Assembly: GCA_963781105.1 (NCBI GenBank)
Contig: CAWAED010000008.1
Coordinates: 1-64,000, forward strand
Length of the DNA: 64,000 bases
Reading direction: 5' to 3'
From: Palsa-295 sp963781105
GTDB lineage: Bacteria > Acidobacteriota > Terriglobia > Acidiferrales > UBA7541
Position 1 is the stretch's first letter; the number at the start of each line of letters is the position of its first letter. Below the pieces are notes generated by a model, which had not been told where the DNA came from, made no database searches, and was given only the letters and a program-made list of their open reading frames with translations. Positions 17,895 to 27,165 of this stretch are shown piece after piece. Made by a program: the position numbers and the translations under genes.

Positions 17895-18318
17895 GGCCCA
17901 ACTCCTACGGCTGGTAGTGCCATTACCTGCCTTCGCATACCCAACCCCGCCAAGACGGAAGTCATTGAAAAGTAGGACGTTATCTCTTTGTCACCGGAGA
18001 GCAAAGTCGTAAATACATGCCCGTTATATGCAATTATCTTCTCACGGCTGCCCAGGCCAGAACAGTTGCTCATCTAATGCCTACACAGTAAGTAGTCCGC
18101 CAGTCAGCCGTTCCGTTTCACGCTCGACGCAGTGTCAAACTCCCGCCTCGGCCGCCGCGCCCGAAGAATTCCAGGAGGCTCAGTTTGCACCTCAGCCAGT
18201 GAATCGCTGCAAGCGAAACCCGTAGCCAACGCGCCGCGCTATTCTGGATCTCGAGTGTGGCCAGAGTAAAAGCGATCGGTGGTCTGATTTTGGATTAGCT
18301 GAACGAAGTGAAAAAGTA
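17895..18318. other. Intergenic between PEP-CTERM gene and tRNA-Arg
   Basis: About 420 bp, including the 5' region of the PEP-CTERM gene. Some G-rich segments on the minus strand just upstream of that gene could form local hairpins, but they match no riboswitch I know. No coding frame is supported. Confidence 0.4.
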
Positions 18319-18395
<77 letters not shown>

Positions 18396-18685
18396 GCCGG
18401 AACCACACGTGCGGTCCGAATAGATTACGACACCACGCCCGCGACTTCAACACCACGCACACCAAATTATCCAGCCACCTGATTCGCTCCCCGGGGTGAA
18501 ACTCAAACCAATTCCGCGTCCCTTACTTCCTGCCTCTTTGCTTCCCTGCCTCCTCCAGCGCGAGAAAATCGTGTCGAACACCATTACCCCGCACTGTTCA
18601 CCCAATTGTCATGCTCGGGTAACAATCGCGCAGTACCGTCACGCCTCTCAGTCGCAAATCTCAAATCTTCTCGATGAGGTGCTGA

Positions 18686-20275
18686 ATGGCGGCAGGCACG
18701 TCTGTTCTAGATACCAAAATGACCGTGAGCTCCCCGGCCAAAATTGGCATGGGGATTTTCGGCGTAGCTCTGGTCGTCGGTCTCGTATATGCCGGCACGC
18801 ACTTGCTCCGCGACTTGTCCGGCGTGCAAACCACTAGCGCACTGCCATTCATCCTGCTGGGCATCGCGCTGCTCACCGCCTTGGGATTTGAATTCGTCAA
18901 CGGCTTCCACGACACCGCCAACGCCGTCGCCACCGTGATTTACACCCACACCCTTGAGCCGCACGTCGCAGTGGTCTGGTCAGGAATGTGGAATTTTCTC
19001 GGCGTGCTAGTCTCCAGCGGCGCGGTCGCCTTCGGGATCGTTTCCCTGCTCCCCGTCGAACTAATCCTGCAAGTCGGTGGCAAAGCCGGCTTCGCCATGG
19101 TCTTCGCTCTCCTCGTCGCCGCGATCATCTGGAACCTGGGCACTTGGTGGTTCGGACTACCCGCCTCCAGTTCCCATACTCTCATCGGCTCCATCATCGG
19201 CGTAGGCATCGCGAACCAATTGATGTCCGTGAAGTCCGGCACCAGCGGTGTCGATTGGGGCCAAGCCACCAACATTGGAAAATCCCTGCTTCTCTCTCCG
19301 ATCGTCGGCTTCGTTTGCGCCGCCCTGTTGCTGATCGCCTGCAAAAAGCTAATTCCCAATAAAGCCCTCTACGAAGCTCCCAAGGGCACCGAGCCGCCGC
19401 CATTTTGGATTCGCTGCCTGTTGCTCCTCACGTGCACGGGAGTAAGTTTCTTCCACGGCTCGAACGATGGTCAAAAAGGCATGGGCCTGATCATGCTCAT
19501 CCTCATTGGCACGGTTCCCACTGCGTACGCCGTCAATCACGCCGTCAATTTTCAGCAGACTCAGGACTTCGTTGCCGTCTCCACAGAAACCGCCAACATG
19601 CTCGACCACTACGTTTCGCCCAACGCTGTCATCGGTGACGCCCGCGACGACCTCACGAACTACATTCGTACCAAGCAATTCACTCCCAACACCATGCTCG
19701 CCCTACGCGAAACCATCAACGGCATCGGCACCGAAATGGCTCTCTACAAGGAACTCAAGGCCGTCCCGCAAGACAAAGTTCGCAATTTCCGCAACGATAT
19801 GTATGTCGTTAGCGAAGCTCTCCGCCTGATGAACAAAACGCACCAGCCGGCATTCTCCACGGCGGACACCGCAATCCTGGCGAACTACAAGAAGCACATT
19901 GACAATGCCACCAAGTTCATTCCCACTTGGGTGAAAGTAGCAGTAGCCCTCGCGCTCGGCATGGGCACCATGATCGGCTGGAAGCGCATCGTAATCACTG
20001 TCGGCGAAAAAATCGGCAAGGATCATCTGACGTACGGTCAAGGCGCAGCCGCCGAAATCACGGCGATGGCCACCATCGGCGCAGCTGACTGGTTCGGCTT
20101 ACCCGTCAGTACCACGCACGTGCTCTCCTCCGGCGTAGCCGGCACCATGGCTGCAAATCACAGCGGATTGCAGATGAGCACAATCCGCAATCTAGCGTTA
20201 GCCTGGGTGCTGACGCTGCCAGCCTCGATCTGCCTGGCAGCAACTCTGTTCTGGGCGTTCAGCAAAATCGGCTAG
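18686..20275 (+). CDS. PiT family inorganic phosphate transporter
   Basis: Inner-membrane low-affinity phosphate (metal-phosphate) permease, driven by the ion gradient. It has 529 residues and about ten to eleven hydrophobic segments. The two inverted PiT signature regions are seen: GFEFVNGFHDTANAVAT near residues 72-88, and GAADWFGLPVSTTHVLSS near 467-484. A second G-L-P-A-S-S-S-H-T motif sits in the first half, and SFFHGSNDGQKGMG begins the second half. A soluble loop of about 110 residues lies between the halves. The ATG at 18686 has GAGGTG about six bases upstream; a later ATG at 18719 is possible. No PhoU-like partner gene lies next to it. A family B hairpin follows the stop codon and may act in mRNA end formation. 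Confidence 0.93.
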   Translation: MAAGTSVLDTKMTVSSPAKIGMGIFGVALVVGLVYAGTHLLRDLSGVQTTSALPFILLGIALLTALGFEFVNGFHDTANAVATVIYTHTLEPHVAVVWSGMWNFLGVLVSSGAVAFGIVSLLPVELILQVGGKAGFAMVFALLVAAIIWNLGTWWFGLPASSSHTLIGSIIGVGIANQLMSVKSGTSGVDWGQATNIGKSLLLSPIVGFVCAALLLIACKKLIPNKALYEAPKGTEPPPFWIRCLLLLTCTGVSFFHGSNDGQKGMGLIMLILIGTVPTAYAVNHAVNFQQTQDFVAVSTETANMLDHYVSPNAVIGDARDDLTNYIRTKQFTPNTMLALRETINGIGTEMALYKELKAVPQDKVRNFRNDMYVVSEALRLMNKTHQPAFSTADTAILANYKKHIDNATKFIPTWVKVAVALALGMGTMIGWKRIVITVGEKIGKDHLTYGQGAAAEITAMATIGAADWFGLPVSTTHVLSSGVAGTMAANHSGLQMSTIRNLALAWVLTLPASICLAATLFWAFSKIG

Positions 20276-20304
20276 CTCAAAACGTTTTGAGTTGGGTTTG
20301 ACTT

Positions 20305-20331
20305 TGTAGCGGCGCACTTCAGTGCGCCATT
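20305..20331 (+). repeat. REP-like hairpin, family B, copy 2
   Basis: TGTAGCGGCGCACTTCAGTGCGCCAT, one base changed in the loop region compared with copy 1. It lies about 30 bp after the phosphate transporter gene. Confidence 0.8.
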
Positions 20332-20447
20332 CGCGTCGCGGCGCGAAATTGTGGGACGCTAACTCACGTCGCGACGAATCAAGCTTCCTATTATAAAATC
20401 TCTGTGTCTTCGGGAGCGCGGAAAAAATCCGCAGGCTATCATCTGTA

Positions 20448-22233
20448 ATGTCCAGAATCACCCTAGCAATATTCGCCTGTCTCTGTTTTATCCACGCCCG
20501 TCCCGGTGTGTACGCGCAGGAACCGCCCGCCAACACTTGCCCTCGCCCAGCCATCGGCAGCCCGGTCGCCGAACCCGAAGACCTTCGCAGCCAAAAGCGG
20601 CGTTCTCCAGGTTGATCTAACAGTCCACGATTACGCCAACACCGATGGCACCACGCGCTACTGCTATCTAACTCCCAACGGCGTCGAATCCCCCACTCTC
20701 CGCCTCAGCCCCGGCGACCTCCTGATCCTGAATCTGAAAAACGATCTAAAAGACCCTCAGCGTGCCCCAACGACCACGGCCCAACATCACATGCAGCCCG
20801 AAAAAGGCGCGAATCCCTGCACGAGCGGATTCATGTCCATCACCTCCGCCAATCTTCATTTCCATGGCCTCACGGTGCCGGCCGTCTGTCACCAGGATGA
20901 CGTCCTGAAAACCTCGATCCAACCCAGCGATCCACCGTTCCAATATCGTTTTTACATCCCGAAAAATGAGCCTCCCGGCCTCTACTGGTATCACCCACAC
21001 ATTCACGGTTTCAGTACGCCACAAGTTCTCGGTGGCTTGTCCGGCGCAATGATTATCGAAGGCATTGAACGCGCCAATAAAGAAGTCGCGGGCCTTCCAG
21101 AGCGCGTTCTGATCATTCGCGATCAGAACTTGCTCAATCCTGACGCCCCACCCGCAAAATCCGAACCGGTTGTCCCAAAGATGTTGCTCGATCGCGATGG
21201 AGACGCCGCCAACAACGGCACTGGCTTCGGCAAACCCGCGAAAGATCTTTCCATCAACTATGTCCCGGTGCCCTATCCGGATTACACGCCCGCCAAAGTT
21301 GAAATGAAGCCGGGAGAACGGCAGTTCTGGCGAGTCCTCAACGCGTCGGCGATCACGTATCTCAACCTGGAAGTTCTTTATAAATTCAAGCCGCAACAAT
21401 TAGGAATCGTCGCCCTCGATGGCGTTCCACTCAACGCCAACGGCATGAATGGAGATTTCATTGATTGGCAGACGCACATCGGGATCCCTCCGGGTGGCCG
21501 CGTCGAATTTATTGTCACCGGTCCGCCTCCCGGAGTGCCGGGGCTTCTCGTAACGCGCACCCTGGACACCGGAGCGGGCGGAGAAAATGATACCAATCGC
21601 ATGCTGGCCACGATCTCAGCCTCTAACGACGCGCCCGAGCCTCGTTCAACACTCTCGTCGTCCCCAGTTCCCCTTCCTCCCCCTGCTTTGCCATGGTTAG
21701 GCACTGTCGCGCCGGTTCGCACACGCAGGCTATATTTCTCGGAAAAATTGGAAAATCCCAAAGATCCCAATAGCGCTACGACTTTCTATCTGACGGTAGA
21801 TGGTCAAACTCCCAAGCCTTTTGATCCCACTTCCGCCGTGCCGAATATAATCGTCCATCAGGGCGATGTGGAGGATTGGATCATCGAAAACCGTTCCACC
21901 GAGCTGCACGCGTTCCACATCCACCAACTTCATTTCCTGATGGTGGCGTGGAGAGACACCCCTGTGAACGAACCCTTCCTGCGCGATACGGTCAACGTGC
22001 CCTATTTCGACGGGAAGACTTTGGAATACCCGAGCGTCACTCTGCGCATGGATTTTCGCGACCCCAACACCGTTGGCACGTTCGTTTATCATTGCCATCT
22101 TCTCGAACACGAAGATGGCGGAATGATGGGCACCGTCCAAGTCCTTCCAAAAGATGCGCCGCCACCACCCAAAGAAAAAAGTCCCAGTACTTCACGACAT
22201 AAATCCGCAGCTCGATCATCCAGCACCGATTAA
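20448..22233 (+). CDS. Multicopper oxidase, apparent frameshift near 20591
   Basis: Exported laccase-like oxidase that oxidises a substrate while reducing oxygen to water at a four-copper centre. All ligand motifs are present: HFHG (20857-20868), HPHIHG (around 20992), HAFHIHQLHF in the C-terminal domain, and HCHLLEHEDGGMMG near the end. The ATG at 20448 encodes a good signal peptide (MSRITLAIFACLCFIHA), but that frame stops soon after 20591. The oxidase body is in the +1 frame. Removing one C in CGCAGCCAAAAGCGG would join them to read RSKSGVLQVDL, as expected for the family. Either the gene is inactivated or slipped, or the sequence has an error. The internal GTG at 20506 would give a protein without a signal. 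Tail after about 22150 is Pro/Lys/Ser-rich. Confidence 0.8.
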
Positions 22234-22474
22234 ATTTGTTCGTCTGGCATCATTCGTGCCTCGCGCCCCCGCCTTAGGTAGGAGGCGCGACACCTCCCTT
22301 GCGAATCAGTGCCAGTACGAAATTTTTGCGCGACGCCTCGCAACGTATTCTTTTTCATTCGTTTTTCTTCTCTTTCTTATTCCATTCACATAAGAAAAAT
22401 CTCCCCGCAACAAATCGCGGTTATTACTCTCAAGCTCCACTTGAAGTAGATTTCGAAAACAATCAGGAGGGTGA

Positions 22475-24580
22475 ATGTCCTTCAAGCATGTTGCATCAAA
22501 TTCGCTTCATTGTCTGCGCATCGGGCTCGCGACCCTTGCAATGTTCCAGTTCACGCTCGGCGCGTCTTTGCTCGACGCCGCTCCAACTCCGGCTCCAGCC
22601 CAGGAAGCCAGCGCTGCCCCCACCACAGCGTCTCCTATCAAACACGTCATCGTAATCATCGGCGAAAACCGCAGCTTCGATCACGTCTTCGCCACGTACG
22701 TTCCGAAGGGCAACCAAAAAGTTTGGAACTTGCTCTCGGAAAAAATCATCAACTCGGACGGCACTCCCGGACCGAATTTCCACGCAGCGCAGCAAGTTGC
22801 CGCCACCGACAAGGGCACCACGAGCTCTGATGTGTTTCTGCTGGCTCCGCCCTTGACCGAATTTCCCGGCACCGTCCTCCCCGCCCCGCTCGTTGGCGGT
22901 GCGAAGGATTCTTACGTCGAAGGCGATAGCTTGTCCCTTGCCGAGGCGTCTGAATACCAGATGCTGCCCGACAATTATTATCAGTATCTGATTTCCGGTG
23001 GCACCGGCCTCACCTCCAAGACTCCAGACACCCGCATCACCGACGTCAATTCTTTGCCTGCGGGTCCATTCCAGCTCACCAACGGAAATCTCTTCACCTA
23101 CAACTCCTATGCTGCGAGTCCGGTTCACCGCTTCTATCAAATGTGGCAACAGTTGAACTGCTCCGCGAAAAACTCGACTGCGACGAACCCCTCGGGCTGT
23201 AACGCGAAGCTGTTTTCATGGGTGGAAGTCACCGTCGGCGCTGGAACGAACGGCTTGCAACAGCCCTCGAACTTCAGCACCGAATACTCGCCCACTGCCG
23301 TCACCACCGGTGAAGGTTCCACAGCGCTCGGCTTCTACAACGTCCAGCAAGGCGACGTACCGTACTTTAAGAGCCTCGCCGACACCTACGGCATGAGCGA
23401 CAACTTCCATCAGTCCGTCAACGGCGGCACCGGTGCGAATCACATCATGCTGGGTCACGCAGACGCGATCTGGTTCAGCGACGGCCACGGCAAAGCCCTG
23501 GTTCCTCCGCACAACGTCGAAGTTGACAAGGGCACCGCGAACGGCGGCGTCGTGGACGAAGTCGAAAATCCCAATCCCGCCATCGGCACCAACAACTGGT
23601 ACACGGAAGACGGTTACGGCGGTGGCTCCTTCGGTTCTCCGTCGTACGGCGGAGGCTCCTACACGGACTGTGCGGACATGACTCAGCCGGGCGTTGCCCC
23701 CATCGTGAATTACCTACAATCGCTACCGCATCCCGTGAAGCCCAATTGCGATCCGGGCCACTACTACCTGCTGAACAACTACAATCCGGGCTTCTTCGGT
23801 AACGGCGACAACGCCTTCACCGATACCAATGCCAACAACACTGTGTTCACCATTCCACCCTCTAATGTGAAGAGCATCGGCGACGATCTCAACACCAAGC
23901 AAGTCACGTGGAAGTATTACGGCGACCAGTGGGACAACTACGTGCCTGATCCGTACCAGCTCAACTACGGCGCCATCGGCCGAACCACCGACGAGTACTG
24001 CAACATCTGCAACCCGTTCCAGTACGATTCGCAAGTCATGGCCAGCACCGACGCCCGCACCTACCACATGAAGGACACGCTCGACCTGTACAACGACATC
24101 GCCCACAACACTCTGCCCGCAGTCTCCTTCGTTAAGCCCAGCGGCTTGGTGGACGGCCATCCGTCCTCCTCGAAGCTGAACTTGTTCGAAGGCTTCACGG
24201 AGAAAATCGTGGAAGCAGTGCAGGCGAACCCGACACTCTGGGCCAGCACGGCCATCTTCATCACCTTCGACGAAGGCGGCGGCTACTATGATTCCGGTTA
24301 CGTTCAGCCGCTGGACTTCTTCGGCGACGGCACCCGCATCCCGTGCATCGTTGTCTCAGCCTACAACAAGCCCGGATACGTCTCGCACGTCTACACGGAT
24401 CACGTCTCCATTGACAAATTCATCGAGCGCAATTGGAGCCTTGGTCCGATCACCACGCGCAGCCGCGATAATTATCCGAACCCCGTCACGGCTCCGAGTG
24501 ATCCGTACGTGCCCACAAACGGCCCGGCCATCGGCGACCTGTGGGATATGTTCACCTTCAGCAGCAGCAACACCGAGTAA
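22475..24580 (+). CDS. Secreted phosphoesterase (phospholipase C / acid phosphatase AcpA type)
   Basis: The protein has 701 residues in the alkaline phosphatase-like superfamily, PF04185. A signal peptide (about 1-38) precedes the start of the catalytic domain, HVIVIIGENRSFDHVFATY, which carries metal and nucleophile residues. Further family landmarks are GGTGANHIMLGHADA, ITFDEGGGYYDS and the C-terminal DHVSIDKFIERNW. Members cleave phospholipids or phosphomonoesters outside the cytoplasm; the exact substrate is not clear. The ATG at 22475 follows AGGAGGGTGA closely. A strong hairpin lies 16 bases after the stop. It follows the multicopper oxidase on the same strand at 240 bp. A role in phosphate scavenging fits with the PiT gene nearby, but no Pho box was identified. 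Confidence 0.88.
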   Translation: MSFKHVASNSLHCLRIGLATLAMFQFTLGASLLDAAPTPAPAQEASAAPTTASPIKHVIVIIGENRSFDHVFATYVPKGNQKVWNLLSEKIINSDGTPGPNFHAAQQVAATDKGTTSSDVFLLAPPLTEFPGTVLPAPLVGGAKDSYVEGDSLSLAEASEYQMLPDNYYQYLISGGTGLTSKTPDTRITDVNSLPAGPFQLTNGNLFTYNSYAASPVHRFYQMWQQLNCSAKNSTATNPSGCNAKLFSWVEVTVGAGTNGLQQPSNFSTEYSPTAVTTGEGSTALGFYNVQQGDVPYFKSLADTYGMSDNFHQSVNGGTGANHIMLGHADAIWFSDGHGKALVPPHNVEVDKGTANGGVVDEVENPNPAIGTNNWYTEDGYGGGSFGSPSYGGGSYTDCADMTQPGVAPIVNYLQSLPHPVKPNCDPGHYYLLNNYNPGFFGNGDNAFTDTNANNTVFTIPPSNVKSIGDDLNTKQVTWKYYGDQWDNYVPDPYQLNYGAIGRTTDEYCNICNPFQYDSQVMASTDARTYHMKDTLDLYNDIAHNTLPAVSFVKPSGLVDGHPSSSKLNLFEGFTEKIVEAVQANPTLWASTAIFITFDEGGGYYDSGYVQPLDFFGDGTRIPCIVVSAYNKPGYVSHVYTDHVSIDKFIERNWSLGPITTRSRDNYPNPVTAPSDPYVPTNGPAIGDLWDMFTFSSSNTE

Positions 24581-24596
24581 CCAGCAAACGAGCCAA

Positions 24597-24629
24597 CCGT
24601 TCCGCCGGGTTCCACTCCCGGCGGAACGG
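24597..24629 (+). terminator. Strong hairpin after the phosphoesterase gene
   Basis: CCGTTCCGCCGGG, loop TTCCACT, CCCGGCGGAACGG: a perfect 13-bp stem starting 16 bases after the stop codon. The T-run is weak (CCTTAACTCCTT), so it may protect the mRNA end rather than terminate by itself. Confidence 0.6.
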
Positions 24630-24688
24630 CCTTAACTCCTTCGCATCTTTTCCTTTGCATTCGCATCTACTCAGGTTAGGATTTCGCC

Positions 24689-24769
24689 ATGCATCGCACG
24701 ACCTGCTCCAACCAATGCGCTCTCTGTTGTTGTCCACCAGACGCTTGGGGCGGGGTGCGATCCGAATAG
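24689..24769 (+). CDS. Cysteine-rich leader peptide, candidate attenuator
   Basis: This is a 26-residue open frame beginning MHRTTCSNQCALCCCPP, with five cysteines including three consecutive Cys codons at 24725-24733. It ends at TAG 24767-24769, just before an intrinsic terminator at 24795-24835. AGGTTAGGA lies about eight bases upstream of the ATG. Downstream genes encode a small membrane protein and a YeiH-type transporter, a family annotated as putative sulfate exporters. Cys-codon leader ORFs before sulfur-metabolism genes are known in Actinobacteria. By analogy, ribosome stalling at the Cys codons would sense charged tRNA-Cys. The G-rich part of the ORF (24747-24756) can pair with CCCGCC of the terminator's 5' arm, giving a plausible antiterminator. 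It is too short for homology to be judged by eye. Confidence 0.6.
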   Translation: MHRTTCSNQCALCCCPPDAWGGVRSE

Positions 24770-24794
24770 CTCAGTAATCCTATAAACGGATTTC

Positions 24795-24835
24795 AAGCCC
24801 GCCAACAGCGCAAGCTGTCAGGCGGGCTTTTTGTT
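24795..24835 (+). terminator. Intrinsic terminator between leader ORF and transporter genes
   Basis: AAGCCCGCC-A-ACAGC-GCAA-GCTGT-CA-GGCGGGCTT is followed by TTTGTTTTT. The stem of nine plus five base pairs and the T-run make this the clearest terminator in the left half. It lies 25 bp after the leader ORF and 65 bp before the next ATG, the position expected for an attenuator. Alternative pairings exist: GGCGGG within the leader ORF with CCCGCC, and ATCCG (24760-24764) with CGGAT (24787-24791). Confidence 0.8.
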
Positions 24836-24899
24836 TTTGCGCGCCAAAAATCAGCACGCAGGCAAGAAACGACGAAGCACCAAAAAGGAGCCTCAGCAA

Positions 24900-25049
24900 A
24901 TGTCCGAAACAATCGCCACAACGACGCGCCCCACCAGAATCTCGCAACCTACATCACGAAAATTCTCGCTGGACACCTGGGCCGTCCTGGTAGCCCTGGC
25001 CCTCTCAGCAGCCGTCTGGCTAGGCCTGCTCAAACACATTCCCTGGTAA
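24900..25049 (+). CDS. Small single-span membrane protein upstream of YeiH-type gene
   Basis: The protein has 49 residues: a Ser/Thr-rich N terminus followed by one hydrophobic helix (TWAVLVALALSAAVWLGLL), ending HIPW. AAGGAG lies about nine bases before the ATG at 24900. It lies between the attenuator-like terminator and the YeiH-type transporter gene, on the same strand, and is likely cotranscribed with the latter. A 161-bp gap containing a family B hairpin separates the two genes. The protein could be an accessory subunit of the transporter. No homologue is recognised by eye, and the function is unknown. Confidence 0.65.
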   Translation: MSETIATTTRPTRISQPTSRKFSLDTWAVLVALALSAAVWLGLLKHIPW

Positions 25050-25071
25050 CGCGCAGCCCGCAAGACGCCTT

Positions 25072-25098
25072 TGTAGCGGCGCACTTTAGTGCGCCATC
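25072..25098 (+). repeat. REP-like hairpin, family B, copy 3
   Basis: TGTAGCGGCGCACTTTAGTGCGCCATC, identical to the copy at 8499. It lies inside the probable two-gene operon between the small membrane protein and the YeiH-type gene. Confidence 0.85.
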
Positions 25099-25209
25099 GG
25101 TGTAGCGGCAAAAACGCAAATGGCGACAACCTCGCCGCGACAGCAACAGTTTCGCAACGTCGAACTAGCACCAAACGCAGCGCAAAAAATTCCGCGGAGG
25201 AAACACCAG

Positions 25210-26292
25210 ATGGCCAGCTCGATAGCAATCCCCCAACCGGCAACAGATAACGCCTTCAAACAATTCGCGCGCCTAATCCCCGGCCTAGCCCTCCTAGCCG
25301 CGGTAGGCTACGCCGGAAAAGTCATCGAACACTCCATCGCCACGTACGGCAAAGCCCACCACCTAACGCTCCCCAACATCGAATACGTCCTCTGGGCCAT
25401 AGTAATCGGCCTAGCCATCGCCAACACAGTAGGCGTCCCACGCGTATTCCAAGCCGGCATCGCCACGTACGAATTCTGGCTGAAAGCCGGAATAGTCCTG
25501 CTAGGCTCGCGCTTCCTCCTAGGAGACGTCGCCAAACTCGGCGGCGTCAGCTTGGTCCTAGTCGCCATCGAAATCGCCGTCTCGCTCTCCTTCATGACCG
25601 CCCTCGGCCGCGCCTTCAAACTCAAACCCAAACTCACCGATCTGCTCGCCGTCGGCTCCTCCATCTGCGGCGTCTCCGCCATCATCGCCGCGCAAGGCGC
25701 CATTGACGCCGACGCCGAAGACGCCAGCTACGCCATCGCCGCCATTCTTTCTCTCGGCGCCATCAGCCTCTTCATCTTCCCACTCGTCGGCCACGCGCTG
25801 CATCTCAGCGACACCAGCTACGGCCTCTGGGCCGGCCTCGGCATTGACAACACCGCCGAAGTCACCGCCGCCGGCGCGCTCTATTCCGACGCCGCCGCCA
25901 AAGTCGCCGTCCTCGCCAAAACCGCTCGCAACGCCATGATCGGCTTCGTAGTCCTCGCCTACGCCATCCGCTGGGCGCGCAAAGAAAACACCGCCGGCGT
26001 AACCAACAAAGCCCAGTTCCTCTGGCAAAAATTCCCGAAGTTCGTCCTCGGCTTCCTGGTAATCTCCGCCATAGCCACAGCCCACGTCTTCAGCAAAGAC
26101 CAGCTCACAAGCCTGGCCAATCTCTCCCGCTGGGCCTTCCTACTAACCTTCGCCGGAGTAGGCCTCCGCACCAACATCCGCGAACTAGGCAAACAAGGTT
26201 TCCGCCCGTTCTTCGTGGGCGCGCTAGGCGAAATAGTGATCGCAGTCCTGACCCTAGGCCTAGTCTTCGGCGCCGACCGCTTCGTGCGATGA
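25210..26292 (+). CDS. YeiH/UPF0324 family putative sulfate exporter
   Basis: Inner-membrane protein of 360 residues with about ten hydrophobic segments. The family core is seen in NIEYVLWAIVIGLAIAN, FWLKAGIVLLGSRF, SSICGVSAIIA and the C-terminal AFLLTFAGVGLRTNI. The family (PF03601) is annotated as putative sulfate exporter, but transport has hardly been tested. The start at 25210 is chosen because GCGGAGG lies 9-15 bases upstream; the frame is open for another 30 codons, which lie over a repeat and lack family similarity. A cysteine-codon leader and terminator upstream suggest induction by cysteine shortage, which would fit sulfur uptake or redistribution rather than export. The plus strand's C-rich skew ends exactly at this gene's stop. 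Confidence 0.88.
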   Translation: MASSIAIPQPATDNAFKQFARLIPGLALLAAVGYAGKVIEHSIATYGKAHHLTLPNIEYVLWAIVIGLAIANTVGVPRVFQAGIATYEFWLKAGIVLLGSRFLLGDVAKLGGVSLVLVAIEIAVSLSFMTALGRAFKLKPKLTDLLAVGSSICGVSAIIAAQGAIDADAEDASYAIAAILSLGAISLFIFPLVGHALHLSDTSYGLWAGLGIDNTAEVTAAGALYSDAAAKVAVLAKTARNAMIGFVVLAYAIRWARKENTAGVTNKAQFLWQKFPKFVLGFLVISAIATAHVFSKDQLTSLANLSRWAFLLTFAGVGLRTNIRELGKQGFRPFFVGALGEIVIAVLTLGLVFGADRFVR

Positions 26293-27161
26293 AGCGTCGA
26301 ATTCTGACTTTTCACAACTGCAAAATAGTGCCGATTAGAACGAGGTCCGACTGTTTGTTTTGTGGTAGTTACGGTGAATTCTAATATCTGCCATCGTCGA
26401 TTAGAAATCACGGGACGCGTGGACCGTGATCCGCGAGCGCTGATTTCGGGAAGCCGACCGCGACGCAGAAAGCGCGCTTTTGTGACGATTAGAACGGCAG
26501 AAAAGTGCGTTTTTGTTGGGTTTTTGATCATTTCTAATCGCGAGGTGTGACGATTAGAACGGCGGTGATGGGTTACGAGTGATAAGCGGCGTGTGAGAGT
26601 CGGGGCGGAGTGTCGAGTGTGACGATTAGAAGTGACGCGATTCGTGCTTTGCGGAGCTGCTAGTCCCGCAGAAAACGCGGGATGCAAAGTGCGCATTTGT
26701 TGGCGATTGATTTGGGGTGCGGGTGTTTGTCTTGTGTGAGTTACGATGGATTCTAATCGGCGGGGTTGGCGATTGATTTTGGTGCGATATTTGGGGGATG
26801 TAACATCCATGTAACATCGTGCAGTGCGGTTACATCGAGCGGTTGGCGCTGGTGGGCGTCGCGGGAAGGTGTGCGGTGCGAGAAGTGCGTTGATGGCGGG
26901 GGCTGCGGGGCGGTTTTTGGCGACAGTTTTCCCTGGTGTTCGGTTTGCTGACTCCGTCGCCGGTGCTGCGGTCCGCATGTTGCGTCCTCAGTGGGGGCGG
27001 AAAAGCGCCCCAATCTACCATATCACATTTACCTACTGATTACTCTACCATGCTATGTAACCGTTCTGAGAATAGATGCGGTTTGAAATTGAATCACGAG
27101 TAAAGTGGGATCAAAATTTCGCTTGATCCGCGGCGGCCGCACGTTACCACTCAAAGAGCCA
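26293..27161. repeat. Non-coding repeat region at the GC-skew switch
   Basis: This 870 bp stretch has no supported gene. The octamer GATTAGAA occurs at 26333, 26399, 26487, 26552 and 26624, mostly as GACGATTAGAA. Its complement TTCTAATC occurs at 26532 and 26751, with a variant at 26379. Longer degenerate repeats are also present: TGTTTGTTTTGTGGTAGTTACG (26353 on) resembles TGTTTGTCTTGTGTGAGTTACG (26724 on), and GCGATTGATTTGGGGTGCG resembles GCGATTGATTTTGGTGCG (26703 and 26769). GTAACATC recurs around 26800-26836. The last 150 bp are AT-rich. No canonical DnaA box or dif site was found by eye. The plus strand changes from C-rich to G-rich at its left edge. Confidence 0.75.
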
Positions 27162-27165
27162 CTAA

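Noticed and set aside
17895..18060. Riboswitch upstream of the PEP-CTERM gene
   Set aside because: Some G-rich segments could fold, but no known riboswitch consensus could be matched.
25959..26978. Minus-strand open frame of 339 codons over the repeat region and the YeiH 3' end
   Set aside because: It is antisense to a confident gene in its last third. The rest is Arg/Thr/Pro-rich translation of the GATTAGAA repeats (S-N-R-H units), with no ribosome binding site.
26293..27161. DnaA boxes or a dif site in the skew-switch region
   Set aside because: No TTATCCACA-like nonamer and no 28-bp XerCD-type palindrome was found by eye. A degenerate match is possible but not supported.
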